This document shows positions 24,503-33,111 of a stretch of 37,225 nucleotides of DNA, piece after piece (the first letter of the stretch is position 1; each line of letters starts with the position of its first letter). The DNA lies in assembly GCA_035542155.1 (NCBI GenBank), contig DATKLX010000030.1:1-37225 (forward strand), written 5' to 3'. A program made the translations under genes and the position numbers. This stretch comes from DATKLX01 sp035542155 (lineage in GTDB: Bacteria; Chloroflexota; Anaerolineae; Anaerolineales; Anaerolineaceae). The notes beneath the pieces were generated by a model that was not told where the DNA came from, ran no database searches, and saw nothing but the letters and a program-made list of their open reading frames with translations.

Positions 24503-24520
24503 GTAACGCTGCACGTAACG
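24503..24520. promoter_or_regulatory. Direct repeat pair GTAACG, 12-bp period, inverted relative to the first pair
   Basis: GTAACG occurs at 24503-24508 and again within CGTAACG at 24514-24520, a period of 12. It is the same sequence as the 24376-24396 pair but on the opposite strand, and lies on the dihydrolipoamide dehydrogenase side. A small dyad, CCGAT-AGA-ATCGG, follows at 24537-24549. No convincing promoter hexamer pair for the plus-strand gene is seen in 24521-24617. Confidence 0.5.
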
Positions 24521-24617
24521 ATTAGAGAATGATAGGCCGATAGAATCGGATATGTAATTGAGCAAAGACCTGCGGCGGAGGCATGAAAAACTGCCACCGT
24601 AAAACCTGGAGGAAATA

Positions 24618-26057
24618 ATGACACACTATGCCGCGATCGTGATTGGAGCCGGCCCCGCTGGACATACCTGCGCGGTTCGCCTGGCGCAACTGGGAGCAAA
24701 AGTTGCCGTGGTCGAACGCGACTACATAGGCGGAATCTGCACTAACTGGGGCTGCACTCCCAGCAAGTCCATGATTGAGGCAGCCAAAGTGGCGCGGACA
24801 GTCCGCGAAGCGGCGAAATACGGTGTGATGGTTGACTACGTCCAGGTGGATTTCAAAGCTGTCGCGGCCCGGAGGGATGAGGTCATCCTCAAGTCACGGC
24901 AAGAGGTGACCGAGCTGCTCGAAGCCCACGGCGTGGACGTGTACCTGGGTGAAGCTTCGGTGATCCGCCCAGGAGAGGTAAAAATTCGGTCGGGGAAGCT
25001 GGACCTGGACGGATACCAGATGCACTATACCGGTGAAGAAACCCGCATCGAGGCAGACCATATCGTTCTGGCGACGGGTTCTCAGCCGCTGATCCCCTAC
25101 TTCATCGATCCGCACAACCCCTTCGTGGTGAGCAGCAACCGCCTGATCGGGATCGGCGAGCTGCCCAAACGCCTGACGATCGTCGGCGGTGGGGTGATTG
25201 GGATGGAGTTCGCGACTATCTTCTCGAACCTGGGCAGCGAAGTGACAGTGATCGAGTATCTCGACCGCATCCTTTCGATGATGGATCCAGAAGTATCGGC
25301 GACTCTGACCGGGCTGTATCGGGAAAACGGCGTCAGAATTATGACCGGGCACCAGGTGACGGGGGTCGAGCAGGGGATCGTGCGTGCGAAAGAGCGCGAG
25401 AGCGGAAGAACGGTCGAGGTGGCAGCGGAGGCAGTGCTGATCGCGATCGGGCGCAAGCCGGTTATACAAGAAGAAATGTTCGACTGCCTGGGAATCGATT
25501 ACACCGACACTGGCATCCGCGTCGACGACCAGCTTCGCACCAGCGTGCCGGGCGTCTGGGCGATCGGCGATGCCACTGGAAAATCGATCCTGGCCCACGT
25601 GGGCATGCAGCAAGGGATCATCTGCGCGGAGAACATCATGCGCACGGCAAAGGAGCCGGAACGGGTCATGCGTTACGATGTGATCCCGGCGGTAGTGTAT
25701 TCGATCCCTGAAATCGTTTCGGTAGGCCATGCGCCCTCTTCCCAGGGCGAAGCCGAGGTATATAAGGTACCCTTTTCAGCAAACCTGCGGGCCAGGATCG
25801 AAGGGTTTGGCGAAGGTTTTTTGAAAATCTGGGTGAAGGACAACCGTGTTATAGCCGCCCAGACAATCGGGCATGGGGTTTCGGAAATGATGCAGGAGCT
25901 GGCCAATATGATTACCTTGAAAACCCCGATCGACCAGGTAGCAGATTTGATCCATGCTCACCCGACGTATTCAGAGATCGTGCGCACCGCGCTGGAATAC
26001 AGCCGGGGTAAGGCGACCGATTTTTTACCCGAAAAAGAATTGTTAGAGATGGCCTGA
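24618..26057 (+). CDS. lpdA: Dihydrolipoamide dehydrogenase-like flavoprotein disulfide reductase
   Basis: A 479-residue FAD/NAD oxidoreductase. In 2-oxo acid dehydrogenase and glycine cleavage complexes, this enzyme reoxidises dihydrolipoyl groups with NAD. The FAD motif is VIGAGPAGHTCA; the redox disulfide is Cys41/Cys46 in GGICTNWGCTPSKS; the NAD-binding fold is IVGGGVIGMEFA; the second FAD contact is GVWAIGDAT; the C-terminal catalytic pair lies in HAHPTYSEIV (His plus Glu). The Trp-Gly and Thr in NWGCTPSKS differ from the usual NVGCIPSKA, so a related reductase of the family is possible. GGAGG precedes the ATG by 6 bases. No E1/E2 subunit is nearby, so it is probably a shared or stand-alone E3. 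Confidence 0.9.
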   Translation: MTHYAAIVIGAGPAGHTCAVRLAQLGAKVAVVERDYIGGICTNWGCTPSKSMIEAAKVARTVREAAKYGVMVDYVQVDFKAVAARRDEVILKSRQEVTELLEAHGVDVYLGEASVIRPGEVKIRSGKLDLDGYQMHYTGEETRIEADHIVLATGSQPLIPYFIDPHNPFVVSSNRLIGIGELPKRLTIVGGGVIGMEFATIFSNLGSEVTVIEYLDRILSMMDPEVSATLTGLYRENGVRIMTGHQVTGVEQGIVRAKERESGRTVEVAAEAVLIAIGRKPVIQEEMFDCLGIDYTDTGIRVDDQLRTSVPGVWAIGDATGKSILAHVGMQQGIICAENIMRTAKEPERVMRYDVIPAVVYSIPEIVSVGHAPSSQGEAEVYKVPFSANLRARIEGFGEGFLKIWVKDNRVIAAQTIGHGVSEMMQELANMITLKTPIDQVADLIHAHPTYSEIVRTALEYSRGKATDFLPEKELLEMA

Positions 26058-26101
26058 GCGCCATCCATTTGTCCGGCGATGAAAAAAATCTGGAGGTAGG
26101 A

Positions 26102-26284
26102 ATGAACCCATATGCGGTGATTTTACTGACGAGAGAAAAGGCCGAGGGGCTTTGGCGGCAAGATGCGCGGAGCTGGAAAAAAGAGGATTTTGTCGAACCC
26201 GGGCCCAGGCCAAAGAAAGATGCTCGCCCAATCCGGTTGGTCAGGAACTGGTTCCACGCCTTGCAGCTATCCCGTTCCATCTAA
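26102..26284 (+). CDS. Small basic protein downstream of lpdA
   Basis: A 60-residue ORF starting MNPYAVILLT, with a polar basic middle (EKAEGLWRQDARSWKK, RPKKDARPIRLVRN) and no membrane segment. GGAGG lies 6 bases upstream of the ATG, better than chance, and the ORF ends just before a strong hairpin terminator. It lies 44 bases after lpdA and is probably co-transcribed. I recognise no family. Confidence 0.55.
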   Translation: MNPYAVILLTREKAEGLWRQDARSWKKEDFVEPGPRPKKDARPIRLVRNWFHALQLSRSI

Positions 26285-26297
26285 ACAAATGCGGCCT

Positions 26298-26396
26298 GAT
26301 CCCGAAAGAACAGACCCCAAGGGTTTCGAAAACTCTTGGGGTCTGTTCTTTAATCGTTGGTTCTTTCGGAATCTCCGTGGAATGATCCATCACGGA
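26298..26396 (+). terminator. Very strong terminator with competing hairpins
   Basis: A perfect 17-bp stem joins 26305-26321 with 26335-26351 (arms contain GAACAGACCCCAAG and its complement), ending in TTCTTTAA. The same left arm (GAAAGAAC, 26304-26311) can instead pair with GTTCTTTC at 26360-26367, extending to 26298/26373 with one mismatch. A third stem, TCCGTG (26374-26379) with CACGGA (26391-26396), is followed by AAAAT. It ends the lpdA transcript. The alternative pairing is reminiscent of an attenuator, but no riboswitch aptamer is recognised. Confidence 0.75.
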
Positions 26397-26415
26397 AAAT
26401 CCCAATGGACCTAAT

Positions 26416-26486
26416 CGTTACGGTTCATGGGGAATACGCGTGAAGAGGGGACATACCACGGCGGATCCCAAAGAGCCAGCGTTACG
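26416..26486. promoter_or_regulatory. Two CGTTACG heptamers upstream of the BTAD regulator
   Basis: CGTTACG at 26416-26422 and 26480-26486 lie 64 bases apart in the region before the regulator start at 26570. It is the same heptamer as in the 12-bp-period repeats at 24376-24396 and 24503-24520. Here the copies are single, not paired. The rest of 26397-26569 shows no convincing promoter hexamers. GAGAGGAGGGA just before the GTG start is the ribosome site. Confidence 0.35.
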
Positions 26487-26569
26487 AGAAAGATGCTGGA
26501 GAGTTTTGTGGTAACATTGGAGGAAATATGGAGTAAAATGGTAATTAATACTGGAGAGGAGGGATCCAA

Positions 26570-29545
26570 GTGGCTCATCTGGAATTATACCTGCTGGGTT
26601 CTCCCCGTTTAGTACGTGATCACGAGACCGTCGAGATGGACACTCGGAAGGCGATAGCTCTGCTGGCGTATCTGGTTTTATCCGGCAAAGCCCATTCGCG
26701 GGAGTACCTATCGACGCTGCTCTGGCCAGATTACGAGCCGGAAAATGCCCGCGCAGCCTTAAGACGTACGTTATCGGTGCTGCGCCATGCCCTGGATGAG
26801 TCCACTCTGGAAACGACCTGGGAAACGATCAGCCTGGGAGAGGGAGCGAACATCATCTGCGATGTGCTCCAGTTCCGACAAAAGCTGTTCGAGAGCCGCC
26901 AATATACCCCGGGGGAGGAGGATCGTTGTGGTGACTGCCTGCGGGCTTTAGAGGAGGCCGCAGCTCTTTACCAGGGCGATTTTATGGCCGGGTTCAGCCT
27001 GCGTGATAGCGCCGAGTTTAATGACTGGCAGTTTTACCAGGGCGAAGATTTGCGCCGGGACCTGGCCGGGGCATTCGAGCGGCTGGTAGAGGGCCAGGCT
27101 AGCCGGGGAGAGTATGCCACCGCCATCGATTACGCCCGCAGGTGGCTGGCGCTGGATCCCCTGCAAGAAGAAGCGCACCGGCAGTTGATGAAGCTTCATG
27201 CCTGGAAAGGGGAACGCACCACGGCCCTGCGGCAGTACCGGGAGTGCATACGCATCCTCGAAAAAGAATTGGGGGTCGCTCCGCTCGAAGAGACGACGCG
27301 GTTGTATCAAATGATCGTGGAGAACCAGCTTGTGCCACCTGAAAGAGCCCGCATTCCGGTCGTTCCGGCGATACCGGCGGCCATTGCTGCGTCTGGAGAG
27401 GCCCAGGTTCTGCTCCAGTTGCCCCTGGTAGGGCGGTCTCTTCCCTGGTCTACCCTGCTGAGCGCTTACGAGGGCGAGGCCGCGGAAGGATATTTTGTCG
27501 CTATCAACGGGGAAGCCGGCATCGGGAAAACCCGCCTCGTCGAGGAGCTGGTTAAAACTGCCCAGGCTCGCGGTGCGCAGGCGCTAGAAGGGCGCTGTTA
27601 CGAAGGGGAAACCCGCATCGCCTATGGACCGATCATCGAGGCGGTTGGAGGGCTGCTCTCGCGACTCGGACAGGGTGTGGATTCGGGTCGAAGCGGGGAA
27701 AAAGCGAAAATCCACGCGCAACTGGACGCCCTGCCGGAGCATTGGAAGATGGAAGCTGCGCGCCTCTTTCCGGATCTACGCAGCCTGTACCCTGGCCTGT
27801 CGATCCCAGCCGGCGAAGATGGGCCTGGAGCCCAGGCGCTTTTTTTCGAGGGGCTGCGCCAGATGCTTTTCTGCCTTCTGGAAGGCGCCGTTCCAGGGAT
27901 CCTCTTTCTCGATGATCTGCAGTGGGCTGACCAGGCCACCCTGGAGCTGGTCCAATATCTCGCTCGCCGGCTGCACGGCCATCCCATCCTGATCATTACG
28001 GCCTGGCGGGGGGAAGGGATGCTGAGCAGGCTGATCGCGGAAATTGCCCGCGACCACCGTGGGGTGCACATGCAACTGCCGCGGCTCAAACCCTCCGACG
28101 TAGCCTTGCTGGTGCAGGCGGCCGGGTTAAGCGGTTTGAGCGGGAATTCGAGCGGCCTGGCGGAGCGGTTGTATCTCAAGTCGGAGGGGCTGCCATTTTT
28201 TGTGGTGGAATACCTGAAGGCCGTGGAGGAAGGGGGTGGTAACCGGCAAGAAGAGTGGGAGTTGCCCTATACAATCCGCGAGCTGCTCCACTCGAGGCTG
28301 CGCGGCGTGGATGAGACCGGACAGCAATTGTTGACCACCGCGGCAGTAATTGGGCGTTCCTTCGACTTCCACACACTTCGCGTAGCCAGCGGCCGCAGTG
28401 AGCTGGAGACTGTCACAGGGATGGAAAAATTGTTGGCCGAAGGTCTGATCCGCGAGCGGGGGGAACGGGCAGAGAGGCCGGAAAGCCAGCCAGTAATGGA
28501 GATATTCTACGATTTTGCCTACGAGCCGCTGCGCGGGCTGGTATATGAAGAGGCCAGCCTGACGCGACGGCGGCTGCTGCACCGCCGCGTCGCTGAGGCT
28601 CTGGTGGAACAATCCCACGGGCGCAGGGATCCGGATACCCTGGCAGGGGTGATCGCCGTCCACTTCCAGATGGCCGGGCAGGAGGAGACGGCGGCGAATT
28701 ATTTCGAGCGGGCTGGGGCCAGAGCACAGCGGTTGTACGCGAACGCTGAGGCGGCCCTGTATTACGAATCGGCCTTGGCGCTGGGCCATACCCAGGCGAC
28801 CGGTTTGAACGAAGCGATTGGGGACATGCGCACACTGTTGGGCGAATACCCGGCCGCTATCAACCGTTACGAGACCGCGGCTGCCATGGCCGAGGAGAAA
28901 GCAATCGGGCGGCTCGAGCTCAAGCTGGGAATCGTGCACCAGCGCTGTGGAAACTGGGACCTGGCGATAAGCCATTACCAGGCTGCGCAGGAACATCTGA
29001 CCGCAGGGAGTCATGAGCTCGCGCGCCTGTATGGCGAATGGGCAAACACCGTTCACCGCCAGGGAAAAGCTGAGGAAGCCCAGGCGCTGGCAGAGAAAGC
29101 CTTACACCAGGCGGAACTGGCCGGCGAAAGCGGCGATCCCAGGCCTCTCGCGGAAGCGTACAACGTGCTGGGGATCCTGGCGCGAGGACGCAACGAGAAC
29201 GAAAGCGCGGAATACCACCTCGAACGAAGCCTGGAGATCGCGCGGAGAATCGAAGATCCACGCATCCAGATTGCGGCGTTGAACAATCTGTCCCTGGTGC
29301 GGCGCGATGAGGGTGCTTTGGGCGAGGCGATTCGCCTGGCAGAAAGCGCGCTCGAGCTGTGCAGCGCTCTTGGCGACCGTCACCACGAGGCCGCCCTGTT
29401 GAACACCCTGGCTGATCTGTATCACGATTTGGGGGAAAAGGAGCGGTCGATGGAGTTTCTCAAGAGAGCAGTGGTGATCTTTGCCGAGATCGGGGTAGAG
29501 GCGGGGTCTTCGGAGCCGGAGATCTGGAACCTGTCCGAATGGTGA
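26570..29545 (+). CDS. BTAD/AAA/TPR transcriptional regulator (SARP/AfsR-like)
   Basis: A 991-residue regulator. Residues 1-95 form an OmpR-type winged helix (LELYLLGSPRLV, KAIALLAYLVLSG, LWPDYEPENARAALRRTLS). Residues ~100-245 form the bacterial transcriptional activator domain (LYQGDFMAGF, ALDPLQEEAHRQLMKLHA, YRECIRILEKELGVAP). An AAA ATPase follows (~285-600): Walker A GEAGIGKT (314-321) and Walker B LFLDDLQWAD (~446-455). The C-terminal third is TPR-like (YESALALGHTQ, AEYHLERSLEIARRIED, LGEAIRLAESALELC). It probably binds direct repeats in DNA, with ATPase/TPR sensing of a signal or partner. GTG start with GAGGAGG upstream. No LuxR-type C-terminal helix-turn-helix is present. Confidence 0.92.
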   Translation: MAHLELYLLGSPRLVRDHETVEMDTRKAIALLAYLVLSGKAHSREYLSTLLWPDYEPENARAALRRTLSVLRHALDESTLETTWETISLGEGANIICDVLQFRQKLFESRQYTPGEEDRCGDCLRALEEAAALYQGDFMAGFSLRDSAEFNDWQFYQGEDLRRDLAGAFERLVEGQASRGEYATAIDYARRWLALDPLQEEAHRQLMKLHAWKGERTTALRQYRECIRILEKELGVAPLEETTRLYQMIVENQLVPPERARIPVVPAIPAAIAASGEAQVLLQLPLVGRSLPWSTLLSAYEGEAAEGYFVAINGEAGIGKTRLVEELVKTAQARGAQALEGRCYEGETRIAYGPIIEAVGGLLSRLGQGVDSGRSGEKAKIHAQLDALPEHWKMEAARLFPDLRSLYPGLSIPAGEDGPGAQALFFEGLRQMLFCLLEGAVPGILFLDDLQWADQATLELVQYLARRLHGHPILIITAWRGEGMLSRLIAEIARDHRGVHMQLPRLKPSDVALLVQAAGLSGLSGNSSGLAERLYLKSEGLPFFVVEYLKAVEEGGGNRQEEWELPYTIRELLHSRLRGVDETGQQLLTTAAVIGRSFDFHTLRVASGRSELETVTGMEKLLAEGLIRERGERAERPESQPVMEIFYDFAYEPLRGLVYEEASLTRRRLLHRRVAEALVEQSHGRRDPDTLAGVIAVHFQMAGQEETAANYFERAGARAQRLYANAEAALYYESALALGHTQATGLNEAIGDMRTLLGEYPAAINRYETAAAMAEEKAIGRLELKLGIVHQRCGNWDLAISHYQAAQEHLTAGSHELARLYGEWANTVHRQGKAEEAQALAEKALHQAELAGESGDPRPLAEAYNVLGILARGRNENESAEYHLERSLEIARRIEDPRIQIAALNNLSLVRRDEGALGEAIRLAESALELCSALGDRHHEAALLNTLADLYHDLGEKERSMEFLKRAVVIFAEIGVEAGSSEPEIWNLSEW

Positions 29546-29561
29546 TCGGGATCTCGGGAAC

Positions 29562-29590
29562 TATAATTGTGGTCATGCGCGCAGTATAAT
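29562..29590 (+). promoter_or_regulatory. Two TATAAT boxes just upstream of the SH3b lipoprotein gene
   Basis: TATAAT occurs at 29562-29567 and 29585-29590, 23 bases apart. The second lies only 7 bases before the ATG at 29598, so transcription from it would start at or next to the start codon (a leaderless mRNA). No ribosome site is seen. Neither has a strong -35. Confidence 0.5.
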
Positions 29591-29597
29591 TTCTCCC

Positions 29598-30413
29598 ATG
29601 AGAACCGCGCACCATATCCTTCTGTTGACGTTCATCTGCCAGGGGCTATCCGCGTGCATGTCAACCATCGGTTCAAATCCAACCCTGGCAATCACACCAA
29701 CCAACGCACGGCCAACGATCACCATCACGAACACATCCGGACCATCTGAAACGGCGACGCTGACAGTGACAGCGATTCCGGCCTATAAAACTCCTACCCT
29801 GACGGAAACCACTCCTCCCAGCCAGACGCCAACACTCACCCTGGCGCCGACCTACGTGAAGCTGCGCGGTGAAGTGATTGTGGTGCAGGCCAACTGCCGC
29901 TACGGGCCTGGCGAGCCTTACCTCTATAAATACGGCCTGCTCGGCGGGAGCAACCTGGAAATTATCGGACGGAATGAAACCGGGACGTGGATCGAGATCC
30001 AGGCCATCGGCGGGAGAAACCCCTGTTGGGTCAAGGCAGACCTGATGAAGATCAAAGGGGATGTGATGACCGTCCAGCCCATCCCGCCAGAAACCGTACG
30101 CCTGCCCTCATCGCCTTATTATGGCCCGCTGACCGGAGTTTCAGCGCGGCGCAACGGGAACATTGTCACCGTCTCGTGGGGCCCGTTAAAGCTGCGCGCC
30201 GGGGACGATTCGGAGCAGTACCCATACCTGGTTGAAGCCTGGGTGTGCAGAGACGGACAGATCGGGTTTACCCCGGTTGGATCGTACGAGACCCGTGTCG
30301 ATATTGAAGACGACCCCGGGTGTTCCATGCCTTCCCATGGACGGGTTTATGGGGTGGAAAAACACGGGTACACGAAATGGATCGAGCCGGCCTGGCCGCA
30401 GCCAGAGGGATAA
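29598..30413 (+). CDS. SH3b-domain lipoprotein
   Basis: A 271-residue lipoprotein: signal peptide with lipobox LSAC (Cys20), then a Thr/Pro-rich linker (TPTLTETTPPSQTPTLTLAP) typical of cell-surface lipoproteins in this genome. A bacterial SH3-like domain spans about residues 88-155 (VVQANCRYGPGEPYLYKYG, GTWIEIQAIGGRNPCWVKAD), with a Cys pair (NCR and NPC) that could form a disulfide. A C-terminal beta-rich domain with VSWGPLKL and further Cys residues (WVC, GCSMP) follows. SH3b domains usually bind peptidoglycan or proteins in the envelope; the role here is unknown. There is no visible ribosome site, consistent with leaderless expression. Confidence 0.85.
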   Translation: MRTAHHILLLTFICQGLSACMSTIGSNPTLAITPTNARPTITITNTSGPSETATLTVTAIPAYKTPTLTETTPPSQTPTLTLAPTYVKLRGEVIVVQANCRYGPGEPYLYKYGLLGGSNLEIIGRNETGTWIEIQAIGGRNPCWVKADLMKIKGDVMTVQPIPPETVRLPSSPYYGPLTGVSARRNGNIVTVSWGPLKLRAGDDSEQYPYLVEAWVCRDGQIGFTPVGSYETRVDIEDDPGCSMPSHGRVYGVEKHGYTKWIEPAWPQPEG

Positions 30414-30456
30414 AGATTGCAGAAAAACAAAAAGGACCCGAATTCCCGAGAAGATT

Positions 30457-30606
30457 AACCAGGACATTCACCTGGGTTTGAGTGGGATCCAGGACCGGGT
30501 AAACAGCCTGGGCGGCGAGGTCTGGATTAAAAGCGCTCCAGGGAAAGGCAGATTGATTCGGGCAAAGATTCCACTCATGAATGAGGATTCATCCAATGGA
30601 TCATAA
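30457..30606 (+). pseudogene. C-terminal remnant of a NarL-type sensor histidine kinase
   Basis: The frame ending at TAA 30604-30606 encodes the last part of a kinase ATPase domain: HLGLSGIQDRVNSLGGEV, then WIKSAPGKGRLIRAKIPL. This is the G2 box and final strands found in kinases paired with LuxR-type regulators. The H-box, N-box and G1 box, and any sensor region, are missing; the preceding sequence is the SH3b lipoprotein gene. The remnant overlaps the start of the response regulator by 11 bases, the usual kinase-regulator arrangement, so a deletion has removed most of the kinase. Confidence 0.8.
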
Positions 30607-31141
30607 AATCAGAATTGTGATTATCGACGATCACACGCTCTTTCGGGAGGCAGTGATCGAAGTGCTTTCCAAGATAGACGATTTCGCGGTGGTCGGCCAG
30701 GGAGGAACCGCGAAAGAAGCGATTTACCTGACCGAACATCTCAAACCGGATATCCTTTTACTCGACCTGGGCCTGCCTGGAGGAGGCTTGAGCGCGGCCT
30801 GGGTGCTGACTTCTACCTTCCCCGAGACCCGCATCATCGCCCTGACCTCATCCGCTGCGGAAGATGATATTATCGGCGCCGCCAAGGCCGGAATATGCGC
30901 CTATGTGCTGAAAGGGGTATCCGGGCGGGATTTAATCAACAATATTTTTAAGGTGCATTCCGGAGAGTGCTTAGACTTTCCAACCCTGGAGCACCATACG
31001 GGCAGTTGATGGACCAGGGGGCTTATACAACGAAATCGCAGCGGGGAAAAAAGGTTTGAACGAGCACATCTGTAAAAGTTGCAGGTGCGCAACCGGGTAG
31101 AGGCAGCGCTCCTGGCACAGCGGGCTCGATTGGGGCGCTGA
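30596..31141 (+). pseudogene. Response regulator with intact receiver but frame-shifted LuxR helix-turn-helix
   Basis: From ATG 30596 a receiver domain is intact: acidic pair in IIDDHTLFREA, phospho-Asp in LLLDLGLPGG, then ALTSS and YVLKG. The frame stops at TGA 31007-31009 after HSGECLDFPTLEHHTGS, giving 137 residues without a DNA-binding domain. Beyond the stop, pieces of the lost domain remain in other frames: GLYNEIAAGKKGLNEHICK (31020-31076), resembling the GLSNKEIA...SEHTVK core, and then QVRNRVEAALLAQRARLGR (31082-31138) back in the receiver frame, ending at TGA 31139-31141. The receiver alone might still be expressed (30596-31009). Confidence 0.75.
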
Positions 31142-31159
31142 GCTGAAAATTGGCCATCC

Positions 31160-33085
31160 CTAAGAATTGGCATCCGGCCTGTTGCTGGCTCGGGTTGCAA
31201 AATCGGCGCAAAGAACCGCGAGCAAGGCCAGAAAAAAGATCGCCGGGAAAAATGCGCGGTCAAACCCATACAACAAAAATGTATCAAAATCGCTTTCCCG
31301 AAATGCTGCGATGTAAAACAGGAAAACGGGAAAGAGAAAACTGATCACTGCGATCACCAACAGGTAAACAGGCGCCTTTTGGGGAACCTGGTACATTCTG
31401 GGTACAGTAATGGCAATGAAAAGAAGCATGGTTACCAGTAAAACTCCCCAATTATTTACATCCAAAAAGGATTGCCGCCCAAAATCAAACATGGCAGCAA
31501 GCGACCTGAGCCCCAGATCCCCCACCCAAAATGCGCTTTGCATGGCCCGAAATGAGTTCCCGGCCTGATCCTGACTGACATAAGAATGGCTGAAGATCAG
31601 CCAGATCCCGGGGATGGCCAGACAGGCGATCCAACCGGCCATCCCCTGTATTTTTTGTTTCCGGGCCCAATGGACGAGGATCAAGCCGACCATGAGCGCG
31701 ATCGCAAATACGATCCCTTCCGGCCGAGTCCACCCGGCGAAAGCGAGCATCAATCCTCCCAGGCGAAGAGACCGAGGATCCGCATTCAGTAAACCAACTG
31801 TGCTCCACAATACCCCGGGGACCAGGTACGCCGTGAATGGGAGGTTGGCGTACCCGAAGGTCGCATGCTGGTAAATGACTGGCACAGAAATCAATGCAAA
31901 AAGCCCCATGATGGCCGCATCGTTTGAAACGGAAAACTTTTTCCAGAACCGGAAACAGGCCCAAAATAGAGTACCGATGACCACGATATAGGCCAGTTTT
32001 GAACCCGGCAGCGAATCTCCATCCAGTAATCGGAAAATTGCCGCCGCAATGGAGAGGTTTAGAGGATAGGCCAATCCATGGCCGCTGGCCTGTCCTGCGG
32101 CGAAAATGGTCTGCCCATCAGCAATCACATACCCTTTCAGACTCCAAATCGCCAGATCGTCATACAGCGAATACCCTCGCCCCACAGATAAAATCGCAGC
32201 GCTGATCCCCAGGGCTACCAGACCAGCTATACCAAAAAGGGCAAACCCACCAAGGTTTCGAAATCTACCCCGGATAGAATCCAGGTTCACCCTGAAAGGT
32301 GGAATGGAGGTCCACCCGCGGATGGCATGAACTGCAATGAGCAGGATTGTGAGGCAGAGATAGGCGATGAGAACAGAAGGAAAAGTGAATGGGATCCCGA
32401 TCCAGGAGGTGATGAATAACACCCAGGTCAGGAAGCCTAATCCGAGAGGGAATGCGAAGATCAGGGTATCCTGTAGGTTCAGCCTGGCATAGAAGAGCCA
32501 GGTAATTAAGAAACCCAAGATCCAGATCGCTGCAATGACAGCGAGATCCATGAGGAGGGTAAGGATGGGGTGAAATTGCGTTACCTGCGGCTCGGCATTC
32601 TGGGCGGGGTGGTAACCATTGGGAACGTACAGACCCTGATAGCCGTTTTCGTTCGGTGGATACGGAACCAGCAACTTATCCTTGACTGTGGAGGCTGGGG
32701 GAAAATCGTTGATGGAAGGGACGAACGTATTGGGTTGGGCAATGCAACTATTTGCCTGGGGAGTGCCTTCGCCACAGGAGACGATTTTCCGGTCCGGCCC
32801 TAGATAAAATTGAAGGACATTTTGCCGGGAAAACCCTCCCTCATGAGGAACATCCGTGACCGTACCATTCTCTGGAATGTTGGAATCCAAAAAAGACATA
32901 AAGGCAGCGGCGCGATCGCCCAGGAAGATCTGGGCGCTCCGCTCGAAGGAGGTCATGTTGCGCATGCGCCAGAGCGGCATACGGAGAAAACGAGCGTAAT
33001 CATTCAGCGAATGATATGCCTGGATGAGGGAGATGATTGCCAGAATGACCACAACACCGGCATACAGCGGGTTTCGGTTTCGCAT
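31160..33085 (-). CDS. Large polytopic membrane protein, possible GT-C-type glycosyltransferase
   Basis: A 641-residue protein with one N-terminal membrane segment (VVVILAIISLIQAY), an extracytoplasmic region of about 140 residues (contains GPDRKIVSCGEG and ANSCIAQP, a likely disulfide) and about ten further helices from residue ~180. The layout resembles GT-C enzymes and related Dol-P-Man-like membrane proteins (WTRPEGIVFAIAL, YDDLAIWSLKGY), but I see no decisive catalytic motif. The start ATG at 33085 lacks a ribosome site. The gene lies downstream of two tRNA genes on the same strand, separated from them by a palindromic terminator. Only 18 bases separate its end from the regulator pseudogene. 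Confidence 0.75.
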   Translation of the reverse strand: MRNRNPLYAGVVVILAIISLIQAYHSLNDYARFLRMPLWRMRNMTSFERSAQIFLGDRAAAFMSFLDSNIPENGTVTDVPHEGGFSRQNVLQFYLGPDRKIVSCGEGTPQANSCIAQPNTFVPSINDFPPASTVKDKLLVPYPPNENGYQGLYVPNGYHPAQNAEPQVTQFHPILTLLMDLAVIAAIWILGFLITWLFYARLNLQDTLIFAFPLGLGFLTWVLFITSWIGIPFTFPSVLIAYLCLTILLIAVHAIRGWTSIPPFRVNLDSIRGRFRNLGGFALFGIAGLVALGISAAILSVGRGYSLYDDLAIWSLKGYVIADGQTIFAAGQASGHGLAYPLNLSIAAAIFRLLDGDSLPGSKLAYIVVIGTLFWACFRFWKKFSVSNDAAIMGLFALISVPVIYQHATFGYANLPFTAYLVPGVLWSTVGLLNADPRSLRLGGLMLAFAGWTRPEGIVFAIALMVGLILVHWARKQKIQGMAGWIACLAIPGIWLIFSHSYVSQDQAGNSFRAMQSAFWVGDLGLRSLAAMFDFGRQSFLDVNNWGVLLVTMLLFIAITVPRMYQVPQKAPVYLLVIAVISFLFPVFLFYIAAFRESDFDTFLLYGFDRAFFPAIFFLALLAVLCADFATRASNRPDANS

Positions 33086-33111
33086 GAAGTTTTTAGATTA
33101 TGGAAGAAATA

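Noticed and set aside
28127..29056. 309-codon open frame on the minus strand
   Set aside because: It lies opposite the AAA/TPR part of the BTAD regulator; no motif, no ribosome site.
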